A stretch of 32,845 bases of DNA. Origin: Hyphomicrobiales bacterium (GTDB lineage Bacteria; Pseudomonadota; Alphaproteobacteria; Rhizobiales; Devosiaceae). The stretch is from assembly GCA_015490455.1 (NCBI GenBank), contig WFXU01000040.1, positions 1-32,845 of the forward strand. The letters run 5' to 3'. How positions within the stretch are numbered: position 1 is the first letter of the stretch; each line of letters begins with the position of its first letter. Under the pieces are notes generated by a model. It was not told the origin of the DNA. It searched no databases and was given only the letters and a program-made list of their open reading frames with translations. A program made the position numbers and the translations under genes. Of this stretch, positions 24,945-32,014 are shown one piece after another.

Positions 24945-25718
24945 ATGTCAAATTTTTATGAAAAAATTGCCTTTTGCGCTAGCGATTCCCCAAAAGCACA
25001 AAGGGCTATGAAAAAATTAATTCAAAAATATGGTCAATCCGACTTTGCCACAGCGCAGATAGTTGTCGCGCTTGGCGGAGATGGTTTTATGCTACAAACA
25101 TTACATAAAACTATGGATTATAAAATTCCGGTCTATGGCATGCATTGCGGCTCTGTTGGTTTTTTAATGAATGACTTCCATGATAAAGACCTTATTGAAA
25201 GACTAATAAAAGCGCGACCAAAAGATATTTATCCTCTTTATATGAATGTATTAGATAGGGATAATATTGAGCATCACGCTCTGGCGCTTAATGAGGTTTC
25301 TTTATTTCGCACTTCTTATCAAGCGGCAAAAATAAAAATAATTATTGATGGTAAGATTAGGCTAAAAGAGTTAATTTGCGATGGGGTTTTATTGGCTACT
25401 CCTGCCGGATCAACCGCTTATAATCTCTCTGCTCACGGACCCATTTTGCCTATTGATTCTCCATTATTGGCGCTTACCCCAATTTCGCCATTTCGTCCCA
25501 GACGCTGGCGCGGAGCAATTTTACATAATAGTGCAAAAGTTAGTTTTAGAACCATTGAACCCGAAAAAAGGCCTGTTAGCGCTGTTGCCGATAATAGGGA
25601 ATTTAAGAATATAACTAGAGTTGATGTGCGTGAGGATAGATCAAAAAAAGTAACATTATTATTCGATCCAGAACATGGGCTAGAAGAAAGAGTTCTTAAC
25701 GAACAGTTTCAATTTTAG
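24945..25718 (+). CDS. nadK: NAD kinase
   Basis: From the ATG at 24945 the product has 257 residues. An in-frame GTG at 24870 would add 25 residues without family similarity, while CGGAG lies at a good distance before 24945. The kinase motif GGDGFMLQTLH is near residue 45, and the NAD-binding, glycine-rich region DGVLLATPAGSTAYNLSAHGP is near residue 147. The enzyme phosphorylates NAD to NADP in the cytoplasm. The length is typical of the short alphaproteobacterial form. Confidence 0.93.
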   Translation: MSNFYEKIAFCASDSPKAQRAMKKLIQKYGQSDFATAQIVVALGGDGFMLQTLHKTMDYKIPVYGMHCGSVGFLMNDFHDKDLIERLIKARPKDIYPLYMNVLDRDNIEHHALALNEVSLFRTSYQAAKIKIIIDGKIRLKELICDGVLLATPAGSTAYNLSAHGPILPIDSPLLALTPISPFRPRRWRGAILHNSAKVSFRTIEPEKRPVSAVADNREFKNITRVDVREDRSKKVTLLFDPEHGLEERVLNEQFQF

Positions 25719-25801
25719 TTGCTAATAGTGCTTAAGTTGTTTCTCGCTTGTTAAAAAACAAATTAGCGGATAGAATTTTGTTGTTCTATCTTGGGTAAAT
25801 A

Positions 25802-26365
25802 ATGGCAAATATAACGCAAAAAGTGGACAATTTTGCTAAAAAAAAGACGAAAAGTCCCACTAGTGATAATAATGCAGAAAAAAATGAACCTGGCCGCCTG
25901 CTGGAGATAATTGAGCCCGATAGGCGTCTGCTTGATAATATTAAATATATAGAGCTTAAAAATGGAGCGCTTCATCCAATTGAAAAGGCCGAACGCCAGC
26001 TCGAAATTATGTCTGTAGAATTCTCAGACTGGTTAAGAGATGAAATAGATTATCTTGTTAAATGCTGGAGAAAATTAAAACAACAGCCTGATGAACCAGA
26101 GGCATTTTCTGAATTTAGTAAAGCCCTGCATGTTATTAAGGGCAATGCAGAAATGTTAAATAATGAAAAGGCAGGAAGACTTGCTGCTACACTTTCGCGC
26201 CTGATTGAGAGAACCTGCTACATAAAAGAGCATATTGAAACTATTGAATTGATAGTTCAGGCGATTAATATTTGTGCCGGCAGGAAAGATTGCAAGAAAT
26301 TTGACGAGGTTAAAAACGGGTTTGAGGAAATAATTGAAAAAAAAATTACTGCATTGCAAATTTGA
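25802..26365 (+). CDS. Hpt-domain-like protein
   Basis: The product has 187 residues and is mostly helical by composition. The N-terminal 40 residues are Lys-, Asn- and Glu-rich and probably disordered. The segment FSKALHVIKGNAEMLNNEKAGRLAATLSRLIE around residues 105-137 fits the histidine phosphotransfer (Hpt) pattern, with His110 at the phosphorylated position (H-x-x-K-G-N). No kinase or response regulator gene lies nearby, so it would be an orphan phosphorelay member. The alternative is a helical protein that only resembles Hpt. The function in this lineage is unknown to me. Confidence 0.65.
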   Translation: MANITQKVDNFAKKKTKSPTSDNNAEKNEPGRLLEIIEPDRRLLDNIKYIELKNGALHPIEKAERQLEIMSVEFSDWLRDEIDYLVKCWRKLKQQPDEPEAFSEFSKALHVIKGNAEMLNNEKAGRLAATLSRLIERTCYIKEHIETIELIVQAINICAGRKDCKKFDEVKNGFEEIIEKKITALQI

Positions 26366-26515
26366 AATTACACTTTCAAATATTAGTAGAAAATACAGAT
26401 GATAAATATCGGAATGACATTAGGGTTGGTTGAAATCGAACATTTAGTTAAGAAACATGTTCAGATATTTGCAAAACTAAATGCAGTGATAATAAGCGGA
26501 TATAAGGTCATAAAT

Positions 26516-27070
26516 CTACATAGGTGCAGCTCCGCGAGATATAGCAACTAACCCCGTTCTGACCACTTCCACTAAACCAAGCGGCATCATCAGATTAATA
26601 AATTGCTCAATTTTATTGGGCTTACCGGTGATTTCAAACACGAAGCTGGAAGTAGAAGCATCAACAACCTGCGCGCGAAAAGCATCGGCAATACGTAAAG
26701 CCTCAACCCTATTTTCACCGGTCCCGGCAACTTTTACCAGAGCTAATTCTCTCTCCAACGGCTCTCCTTCTTCGGTTAAATCATGAACCTTATGCACCGG
26801 AACTAAACGTTCAAGCTGTAATTTTATTTGTGCTAATATTTTGGGGCGAGCAACTGTAACCACAGTAATGCGACTTAGGCCTTTTTCATGTTCGGTCTCT
26901 GAAACGGTCAGACTATCAATATTAAAGCCGCGCGCTGAAAATAATCCGGCAATTCGGGCTAAAATTCCCGGCTCATTATCAACCAGAACAGAAAGAGTGT
27001 GCCGCTCGGGTTTTGCCGTTGGTTTTGTGATAAAATAAGCTGAACCGCTTGGCTGCAAATGTGCATTCAT
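26516..27070 (-). CDS. ilvN: Acetolactate synthase small (regulatory) subunit
   Basis: The product has 184 residues. The N-terminal ACT domain has HTLSVLVDNEPGILARIAGLFSARGFNIDSL, the valine-binding motif of IlvN/IlvH subunits, followed by SRITVVTVA. A second ACT-like domain starts near residue 105. It binds valine and gives feedback control of the IlvB catalytic subunit. A GGAG ribosome site lies about 8 bp before the ATG. The gene is 14 bp downstream of ilvB, so the pair forms one operon under the ilv attenuator. Confidence 0.95.
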   Translation of the reverse strand: MNAHLQPSGSAYFITKPTAKPERHTLSVLVDNEPGILARIAGLFSARGFNIDSLTVSETEHEKGLSRITVVTVARPKILAQIKLQLERLVPVHKVHDLTEEGEPLERELALVKVAGTGENRVEALRIADAFRAQVVDASTSSFVFEITGKPNKIEQFINLMMPLGLVEVVRTGLVAISRGAAPM

Positions 27071-27084
27071 TTTTTTCTCCTTAG

Positions 27085-28845
27085 CTAAACTAAAGTGCGC
27101 CCCTTTTCATCAATTACATTTTCTATATTTTTTGTCTCCGGCAGAATCATTTCATTATGCGCTTTGCCGGAAGGTATCATGGGCAAGCAATTTTCTTCGC
27201 GCGAGACTCGACAATCAAATAATACAGGCCCATCATAGGCAAGCATTTCCTTTATTGCATCATCAAGCTCATTTGGATTTTCACATCTAATCCCCTTACC
27301 CCCCATAGCCTGCGCCAATTGCACAAAGTCAGGAAGGCTTTCTGAATAGGATTGTGAATAGCGCGATCCGTGTAATAATTGCTGCCACTGGCGCACCATA
27401 CCCATATATTCATTATTAAGGATAAATATTTTTACTGGCAGACGAAATTGGACAGCCGTTGAAAATTCCTGACAAGTCATTTGCACCGATGCCTCACCGG
27501 CAATATCTATGACTAGCGCGTCAGGATGCGCAATTTGCACGCCAATTGCTGCTGGCAAGCCATATCCCATTGTTCCTAGACCGCCAGAAGTCATAAAATG
27601 ATTTGGTTTTTCAAAGGGGAAATATTGTGCTGCCCACATTTGGTGTTGTCCAACTTCAGTTGTAATATAAGTATCCTTATCTTTTGTGGCTTCTGCCAAA
27701 CGCTGAATTGCATATTGCGGCTTTATAATTTTATCAGAATTTTCAAATCTGAGCGATTTAACCTCTCGCCATTTTTCAATTTGCTTAAACCAGTCAGCAA
27801 TTTCACTTATGCGGCTTTTATCGGTTTTTTCACGCCAAATTCTAATCATTTCAGAAATTACGCGATTACAATCGCCGATAATTGGCAGGTCAATATGCAC
27901 GGTCTTGCCTATGGAAGATGGATCAATATCAACATGAATTTTAGTTGAATTTGGCGAAAATCTATCTAATCGCCCGGTAATTCTATCATCAAATCTGGCT
28001 CCCAAACAAATCATCAAATCACATTCATGCATAGCCATATTGGCTTCATAAGTCCCATGCATTCCTAGCATTCCAAGCCACTGACTATTTGAGGCAGGAA
28101 ATGCCCCAAGCCCCATCAGAGTGGAAGTTACGGGAAAGCCGGTTAATTTGGCCAATTCGCGCAAATTTTTGCTGGCCTCTGGCCCTGAATTTATAATTCC
28201 CCCGCCAGTATAAAATATTGGCTTTTTTGCTTTAAGCATAAGGTTGACTGACTCTTCAATCGCCCCCAAATCCCCATCTAAATGCGGCTTATAGCTTTGA
28301 TGGTCGCTTAAATTTGCCGGTTTCATATATTCGCCAATCGCAAATTGCACATCTTTGGGAATATCAACCACAACGGGTCCCGGACGGCCTGAAGAAGCAA
28401 TATAAAAGGCTTCGTGCAAAATACGCGGCAAATCCTCAATTTTTTTAACCAAATAATTATGTTTAGTGCAATTTCTGGTAATGCCTACAGTATCACATTC
28501 TTGAAAAGCATCCGTGCCAATTAGTGGAGTTGGAACCTGTCCTGAAATACAAACTAACGGGATAGAATCTAGCAATGCATCGGTCAGGCCGGTGACAGCA
28601 TTGGTTGCTCCAGGCCCTGAAGTAACCAAAACAACGCCAACTTTACCCGAAGAGCGAGCATAGCCCTCTGCCATATGGGTTGCCCCCTGTTCATGGCGCA
28701 CCAAAATATGTTTTATATCTTCTTGCTGAAAAAGCACATCATATATTGGCAATACTGCCCCTCCCGGATAGCCAAATATATATTCAACATTTTGATCTTT
28801 TAGCGCTCTAATTACCATTTCAGCGCCGCTCATCTGCTCAGCCAT
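27085..28845 (-). CDS. ilvB: Acetolactate synthase catalytic subunit
   Basis: The product has 586 residues and is the ThDP-, FAD- and Mg-dependent enzyme of the first shared step to valine, leucine and isoleucine. FGYPGGAVLPIYDVL and RHEQGATHMAEGYARSSGK hold the catalytic Glu near residue 50. The C-terminal ThDP motif is unusual: the standard GD(G/A) reads GEA here, with Glu451 at the Mg-ligand position, followed by the expected NNEYMGMVRQWQQ. The DNA codon is GAG, so this is not a translation slip. AAGGA precedes the ATG. It is the first structural gene after the leader attenuator. Confidence 0.96.
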   Translation of the reverse strand: MAEQMSGAEMVIRALKDQNVEYIFGYPGGAVLPIYDVLFQQEDIKHILVRHEQGATHMAEGYARSSGKVGVVLVTSGPGATNAVTGLTDALLDSIPLVCISGQVPTPLIGTDAFQECDTVGITRNCTKHNYLVKKIEDLPRILHEAFYIASSGRPGPVVVDIPKDVQFAIGEYMKPANLSDHQSYKPHLDGDLGAIEESVNLMLKAKKPIFYTGGGIINSGPEASKNLRELAKLTGFPVTSTLMGLGAFPASNSQWLGMLGMHGTYEANMAMHECDLMICLGARFDDRITGRLDRFSPNSTKIHVDIDPSSIGKTVHIDLPIIGDCNRVISEMIRIWREKTDKSRISEIADWFKQIEKWREVKSLRFENSDKIIKPQYAIQRLAEATKDKDTYITTEVGQHQMWAAQYFPFEKPNHFMTSGGLGTMGYGLPAAIGVQIAHPDALVIDIAGEASVQMTCQEFSTAVQFRLPVKIFILNNEYMGMVRQWQQLLHGSRYSQSYSESLPDFVQLAQAMGGKGIRCENPNELDDAIKEMLAYDGPVLFDCRVSREENCLPMIPSGKAHNEMILPETKNIENVIDEKGRTLV

Positions 28846-28898
28846 TTATTTGTTCCTTAAATAATCTTCACTTTATTACCAGTTCAAAATTTACATAT

Positions 28899-28922
28899 AA
28901 AAAAGGCTCCCTTTAGGAGCCC
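28899..28922 (-). terminator. ilvBN attenuator terminator
   Basis: On the minus strand GGCTCC and GGAGCC form a stem around a five-base loop, followed at once by six T (28899-28904). It is a textbook intrinsic terminator placed about 54 bp before the ilvB ATG and about 27 bp after the leader-peptide stop codon. Upstream, GCGCATC (28964-28970) can pair with GATGCGC (28927-28933), enclosing the leader stop codon. No obvious antiterminator pairing with the GGCTCC arm was found by eye. Confidence 0.85.
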
Positions 28923-28948
28923 AAACGCGCATCACTTTACGGGAATTA

Positions 28949-29002
28949 TTAACCCGCAAATCCGATGCGCTGCATAATAACCACAAGAATAAATTTTTCC
29001 AT
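28949..29002 (-). CDS. ilvBN leader peptide (attenuation)
   Basis: A 17-residue reading frame, MEKFILVVIMQRIGFAG, ends in tandem TAA TAA. Residues 5-9 are Ile-Leu-Val-Val-Ile, exactly the three products of the pathway encoded downstream. An AGGG lies about 9 bp before the ATG, and a TTGACC/TAGTTT promoter lies about 40 bp upstream. The reading frame is followed by a strong intrinsic terminator before ilvB. Ribosome stalling at these codons when branched-chain amino acids are scarce would be expected to relieve termination. Too short for routine gene finding. Confidence 0.85.
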   Translation of the reverse strand: MEKFILVVIMQRIGFAG

Positions 29003-29039
29003 ATTCTGCCCTAATGATAGAGAAATAAGCTTTGGGTAA

Positions 29040-29068
29040 AAACTATGCAGAAAAATTAAATTGGTCAA
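29040..29068 (-). promoter_or_regulatory. ilvBN promoter
   Basis: On the minus strand TTGACC (29063-29068) and TAGTTT (29040-29045) are separated by 17 bp. Transcription would start near 29033, about 30 bp before the leader-peptide ATG, which is the usual layout of an attenuated biosynthetic operon. The -35 matches five of six bases and the -10 is weak. Confidence 0.6.
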
Positions 29069-29215
29069 GAGGGTAAACTATTTTTCTTTGCAAATGATGA
29101 ATGCGTAATTGGTATTCCAGCGGCTGGCTGTAAAGAACATTATCCACAATTATAGCCCTCCCGCTCCTAAAGGCGGCCATTTCCACTAATCATAAATAAG
29201 GCTATATAATTGGTG

Positions 29216-29920
29216 CTAAGCTATTCTTTTACGTTTTAACCTCCAAATATTTACAGAAGCTGCAAATTGCAACAAGCTTACCAAAATAACAATTATTGCA
29301 AAAGGCCACTGCAAGAAATTTGGCTCCGGCGTTGCTCTATGGAAATCTAAAAAATGGATATAAAGAAAATATGCCGTATGGATAATAATAAGCCACCACA
29401 ATATATAGGCGCCCTGCTGTATGAATTTCCAAACAGATCCACTTAATATTCTCTGGCTCCAATTGGAAGAGGTTAACGCCAAAACAAGCCCATAAAAAAG
29501 CGCGATAATCCCGATAATATTTGCCAGGCCAAAGCCTTTGGCAAACATTACATAAACCCCGCTTGGGTGCAGTTCAAAACCAAATAGTCTCAAAAAATCC
29601 CAATTCACCCAACCAACCAGAATAATAATAGTATGGATAATAGCGAGTAAAACTCCGTAAATGCCTAATTCACGCCGCCAGGCAGTAAGGTTAAAGGGCA
29701 ATTTTACCAAACGCGAAAACGGACCAATAGCCATTGAAATCGCTATTAATATAAAACTCATATCACCAATAGCGCGATTCCATCTATGCATATCCGACCA
29801 TTGGGCACGCATCTCTAAAAATAAATAGACCCCTAGCACCGCAAATAGCAGAACAACAAAATGCCTGACCCTCCAATCAATTGCGAAGGGTTTAGTATGC
29901 TTTACCAATTTTTTCACCAA
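29216..29920 (-). CDS. Ferric-reductase-like (MsrQ-type fold) membrane protein
   Basis: The product has about 234 residues and six hydrophobic segments. RRELGIYGVLLAIIHTIIIL places His96 in a membrane helix after a conserved Arg-Arg, as in the MsrQ/ferric-reductase family of membrane haem b proteins. WKFIQQGAYILWWLIIIHTAYFL gives His181, but the second His usual in this helix (R-L-H-R) is Gln here. No flavin or NAD domain is attached. The start is TTG at 29920 or GTG at 29917, after AAGGGA. It lies 33 bp after the cytochrome c gene, and no msrP is present, so it probably serves a different partner. Confidence 0.8.
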   Translation of the reverse strand: MVKKLVKHTKPFAIDWRVRHFVVLLFAVLGVYLFLEMRAQWSDMHRWNRAIGDMSFILIAISMAIGPFSRLVKLPFNLTAWRRELGIYGVLLAIIHTIIILVGWVNWDFLRLFGFELHPSGVYVMFAKGFGLANIIGIIALFYGLVLALTSSNWSQRILSGSVWKFIQQGAYILWWLIIIHTAYFLYIHFLDFHRATPEPNFLQWPFAIIVILVSLLQFAASVNIWRLKRKRIA

Positions 29921-29953
29921 AATATATCCCTTATATTTAACTGTCTATCCTAT

Positions 29954-30523
29954 CTAATGCGCTTCACCTTCGGCGTGTTCTTCTAACATTTCCAGCGCTT
30001 CAGGTGACAAATCAGCCTTAGAGAAATTTTCTTGCACTTCCTTTGAATGAAGAAAGGCTATAATATCGGCTAGCTCTCTACCCGTAAATAATATTTGTCC
30101 ACCTTCCATACTCTCTTCTTGAGCATAAATCATTGCCGGAGCTCCACGCCACATTCTTGCAGCCATGTCAAACGGGTTCATTACTTCGTGCATTGTAGTC
30201 GCATCAAGAGACGGCGCGTCCTCCCCGCCAATTCCATTAACCGCGTGACAAGCAACACAACCCTTGGAAACAAATAATAATTTTCCACGCTCCGGATCCA
30301 TCTTAGGAATTGCTAGCCCATCTGACATTTTAATCACATCTTCGCCTTCTAATTCACTTTTTGGAGTTAAAACCTCATCGGCCTCCTCCCCACCAACTGC
30401 CTCACTGGCAACCGGCGCACTTTTTTTGTCATCATGCCCCTTTTTGCCGGGTGAAGCAAATGACGAAATAGAGAGCATAATCGCAACAACCCCTATTATG
30501 GATATTATAATCTTGTTCATCAT
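29954..30523 (-). CDS. Secreted or membrane-anchored class I cytochrome c
   Basis: The product has 189 residues. Residues 1-23 form a signal peptide or anchor, and an acidic, flexible linker runs to about residue 70. The cytochrome domain starts MDPERGKLLFVSKGCVACHAVNG, with haem attachment at Cys89, Cys92 and His93. MWRGAPAM around 124-131 probably supplies the distal Met. ELADIIAFLHS is the usual C-terminal helix. It acts in the periplasm as an electron carrier. It sits between the beta-propeller gene and the membrane haem protein, which suggests a shared electron path. AAGGA precedes the ATG. Confidence 0.9.
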   Translation of the reverse strand: MMNKIIISIIGVVAIMLSISSFASPGKKGHDDKKSAPVASEAVGGEEADEVLTPKSELEGEDVIKMSDGLAIPKMDPERGKLLFVSKGCVACHAVNGIGGEDAPSLDATTMHEVMNPFDMAARMWRGAPAMIYAQEESMEGGQILFTGRELADIIAFLHSKEVQENFSKADLSPEALEMLEEHAEGEAH

Positions 30524-30648
30524 CGTTCTATCCTTAAAATTATTTAGCTATCGTGTCTGTAATATTGGATTAACCGCATTACATACATGGAAATTAAACC
30601 TTCCACCTACGATAAGCTCAACTACAAATTTTCGTGAACAAGGATTAA

Positions 30649-30690
30649 TTCAACCCTAAATTTATTATCACTAAAAAATTCAGGGTTGAA
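30649..30690 (-). terminator. Long hairpin between propeller and cytochrome genes
   Basis: TTCAACCCT (30649-30657) is perfectly complementary to AGGGTTGAA (30682-30690), with further A/T pairing inside. It begins 5 bp after the propeller gene's stop codon. There is no T tract on the minus strand, so it may be a processing or stability element, or an incomplete terminator lowering expression of the two genes behind it. Confidence 0.5.
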
Positions 30691-30694
30691 AATC

Positions 30695-31786
30695 TTAATT
30701 TTTGACTTGCACCATTTGATGGGCTGTTGCCCCTACTTCAATTTTATTTTTTATTTCAAGGCTATTTTGGTCTACAACCCAAACTATTGGCGCATCGGCA
30801 CTGGAAATATAAAGTTCATTTGTCCCTTTAATAGTTGTTATATGATAGGGACTTGGGGAGAGGGTTTTTTCTTTTTTCTCCGCAGTTTCACTGTCTAATA
30901 AAACAAGTTTATCATCACCTCTGACTGCTACAAAAACCGTCTTATCATCTTCGGAAACATCAACCCCGTGCAAATTATCCCCAACCTGCACGGTTTTGCT
31001 AATGGATAAATCATCTATTGAAATAAATGATACTGAACCATCGCTAACATTATTTACATATAGTGTTTTACCATCGTTAGATAGCGCAATATGTTCAGGG
31101 GAAGCACCCACCACAATATTGCGTTCAACAATTAAATTGGCCATGTCAATTACCGAAATAGTGTTATTTCCCGCATTGCTGACAAAAAGCCTACTATTAT
31201 CATTGCTAAAACTTGCATAATTTGGAAAATCCCCCGTTGCAATAGTCTTAAGAAGAGTAAAATTATTCAAATCAATAATGGAAATAGAACCTTCAGCAAC
31301 AAGCGTTACGACCGCATATTTTCCGTCATTGCTAATCGCAACATGATGCACAGCACCCGGCACATCTATTAAACGTTTAATATTATTATCAGCAGTGCTA
31401 ATCACAGAGACCGTGCTAATATTATCATAGGGTGGATTTGCGGCCTTGTTTGCGGCTTTATTTCCGCCTTGATTAGGGTGATGGACTGCGTGATCTGCCG
31501 CAGATACGCCTTCGGGCTTAGCTGGCGCCTTATCTCCCGGTTCTCTTGCCTCATTGCTCCCCGCCAGCAATAATTTACCATCTGGAGTAGCTGCAAGGCC
31601 GTGAACAGAAGGAAGATTTGAAATTTTGCCAATAATTTCACCATTATCCTGCTCAGCAATAAGAACATTATTTTCCCCTCCCATCGGAATATAAATTAAA
31701 CCGCTAGCATTCGCGCTAAGGGAGGTGCCCAAAATTGCCGCTATGGTGAGGTAATATTTTCCAGCAATCAAATTTGATATTTTCAT
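30695..31786 (-). CDS. Periplasmic YVTN-type beta-propeller protein
   Basis: From the ATG at 31786 (AAAGG upstream) the product has 363 residues. An in-frame start at 31825 would add 13 residues ahead of the signal peptide and is less likely. Residues 1-27 are a signal peptide ending in ANA. The rest consists of YVTN-like blades with repeats such as VAISNDGKYAVVT, IALSNDGKTLYVNN and VDVSEDDKTVFVAV, forming a seven-bladed propeller. A low-complexity insert at about residues 79-121, with a His cluster HAVHH at 99-103, interrupts blades 1 and 2 and might bind metal. No catalytic motif is seen. It heads a cassette with cytochrome c and a membrane haem protein. Confidence 0.85.
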   Translation of the reverse strand: MKISNLIAGKYYLTIAAILGTSLSANASGLIYIPMGGENNVLIAEQDNGEIIGKISNLPSVHGLAATPDGKLLLAGSNEAREPGDKAPAKPEGVSAADHAVHHPNQGGNKAANKAANPPYDNISTVSVISTADNNIKRLIDVPGAVHHVAISNDGKYAVVTLVAEGSISIIDLNNFTLLKTIATGDFPNYASFSNDNSRLFVSNAGNNTISVIDMANLIVERNIVVGASPEHIALSNDGKTLYVNNVSDGSVSFISIDDLSISKTVQVGDNLHGVDVSEDDKTVFVAVRGDDKLVLLDSETAEKKEKTLSPSPYHITTIKGTNELYISSADAPIVWVVDQNSLEIKNKIEVGATAHQMVQVKN

Positions 31787-31808
31787 ATTGCGCCTTTCAT
31801 AAATGAAA

Positions 31809-31824
31809 TGAATAATTATTCTCA
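31809..31824 (-). promoter_or_regulatory. Fur-like palindrome at the propeller promoter
   Basis: TGAATAATTATTCTCA contains the 12-bp perfect palindrome GAATAATTATTC (31810-31821), similar in style to Fur-family boxes. A candidate promoter precedes it on the minus strand: TTGAGC (31850-31855), a 17-bp spacer and TTTATG (31827-31832). The expected start point falls inside the palindrome, a good position for repression. The 18-23 bases after it lead to the AAAGG ribosome site. It is not an exact match to Fur, Irr or RirA consensus sequences I know. Confidence 0.4.
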
Positions 31825-32014
31825 TTCATAAAAGTTCCACCGGCTGGAAGCTCAATAGCGCAAATGCGAAAAATAAGCCTATTATTAAAAAAACAGATAA
31901 AAATATCGTTACTTAATTATATTGCGGTTATGTTACGGTATTTCACGCGCCTAATGTTACGAATATGTCGTGGACAACACGCTATAGAAATGAAAAATTA
32001 TGCTATTAAATAAT

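Noticed and set aside
29155-29190. Inverted repeat after the ferric-reductase-like gene considered as a terminator
   Set aside because: Only about four G/C pairs form and there is no T run after the stem.
31402-31668. 88-codon minus-strand open frame inside the propeller gene
   Set aside because: It is a different frame of the same strand as the propeller gene, whose blades run unbroken through the region.
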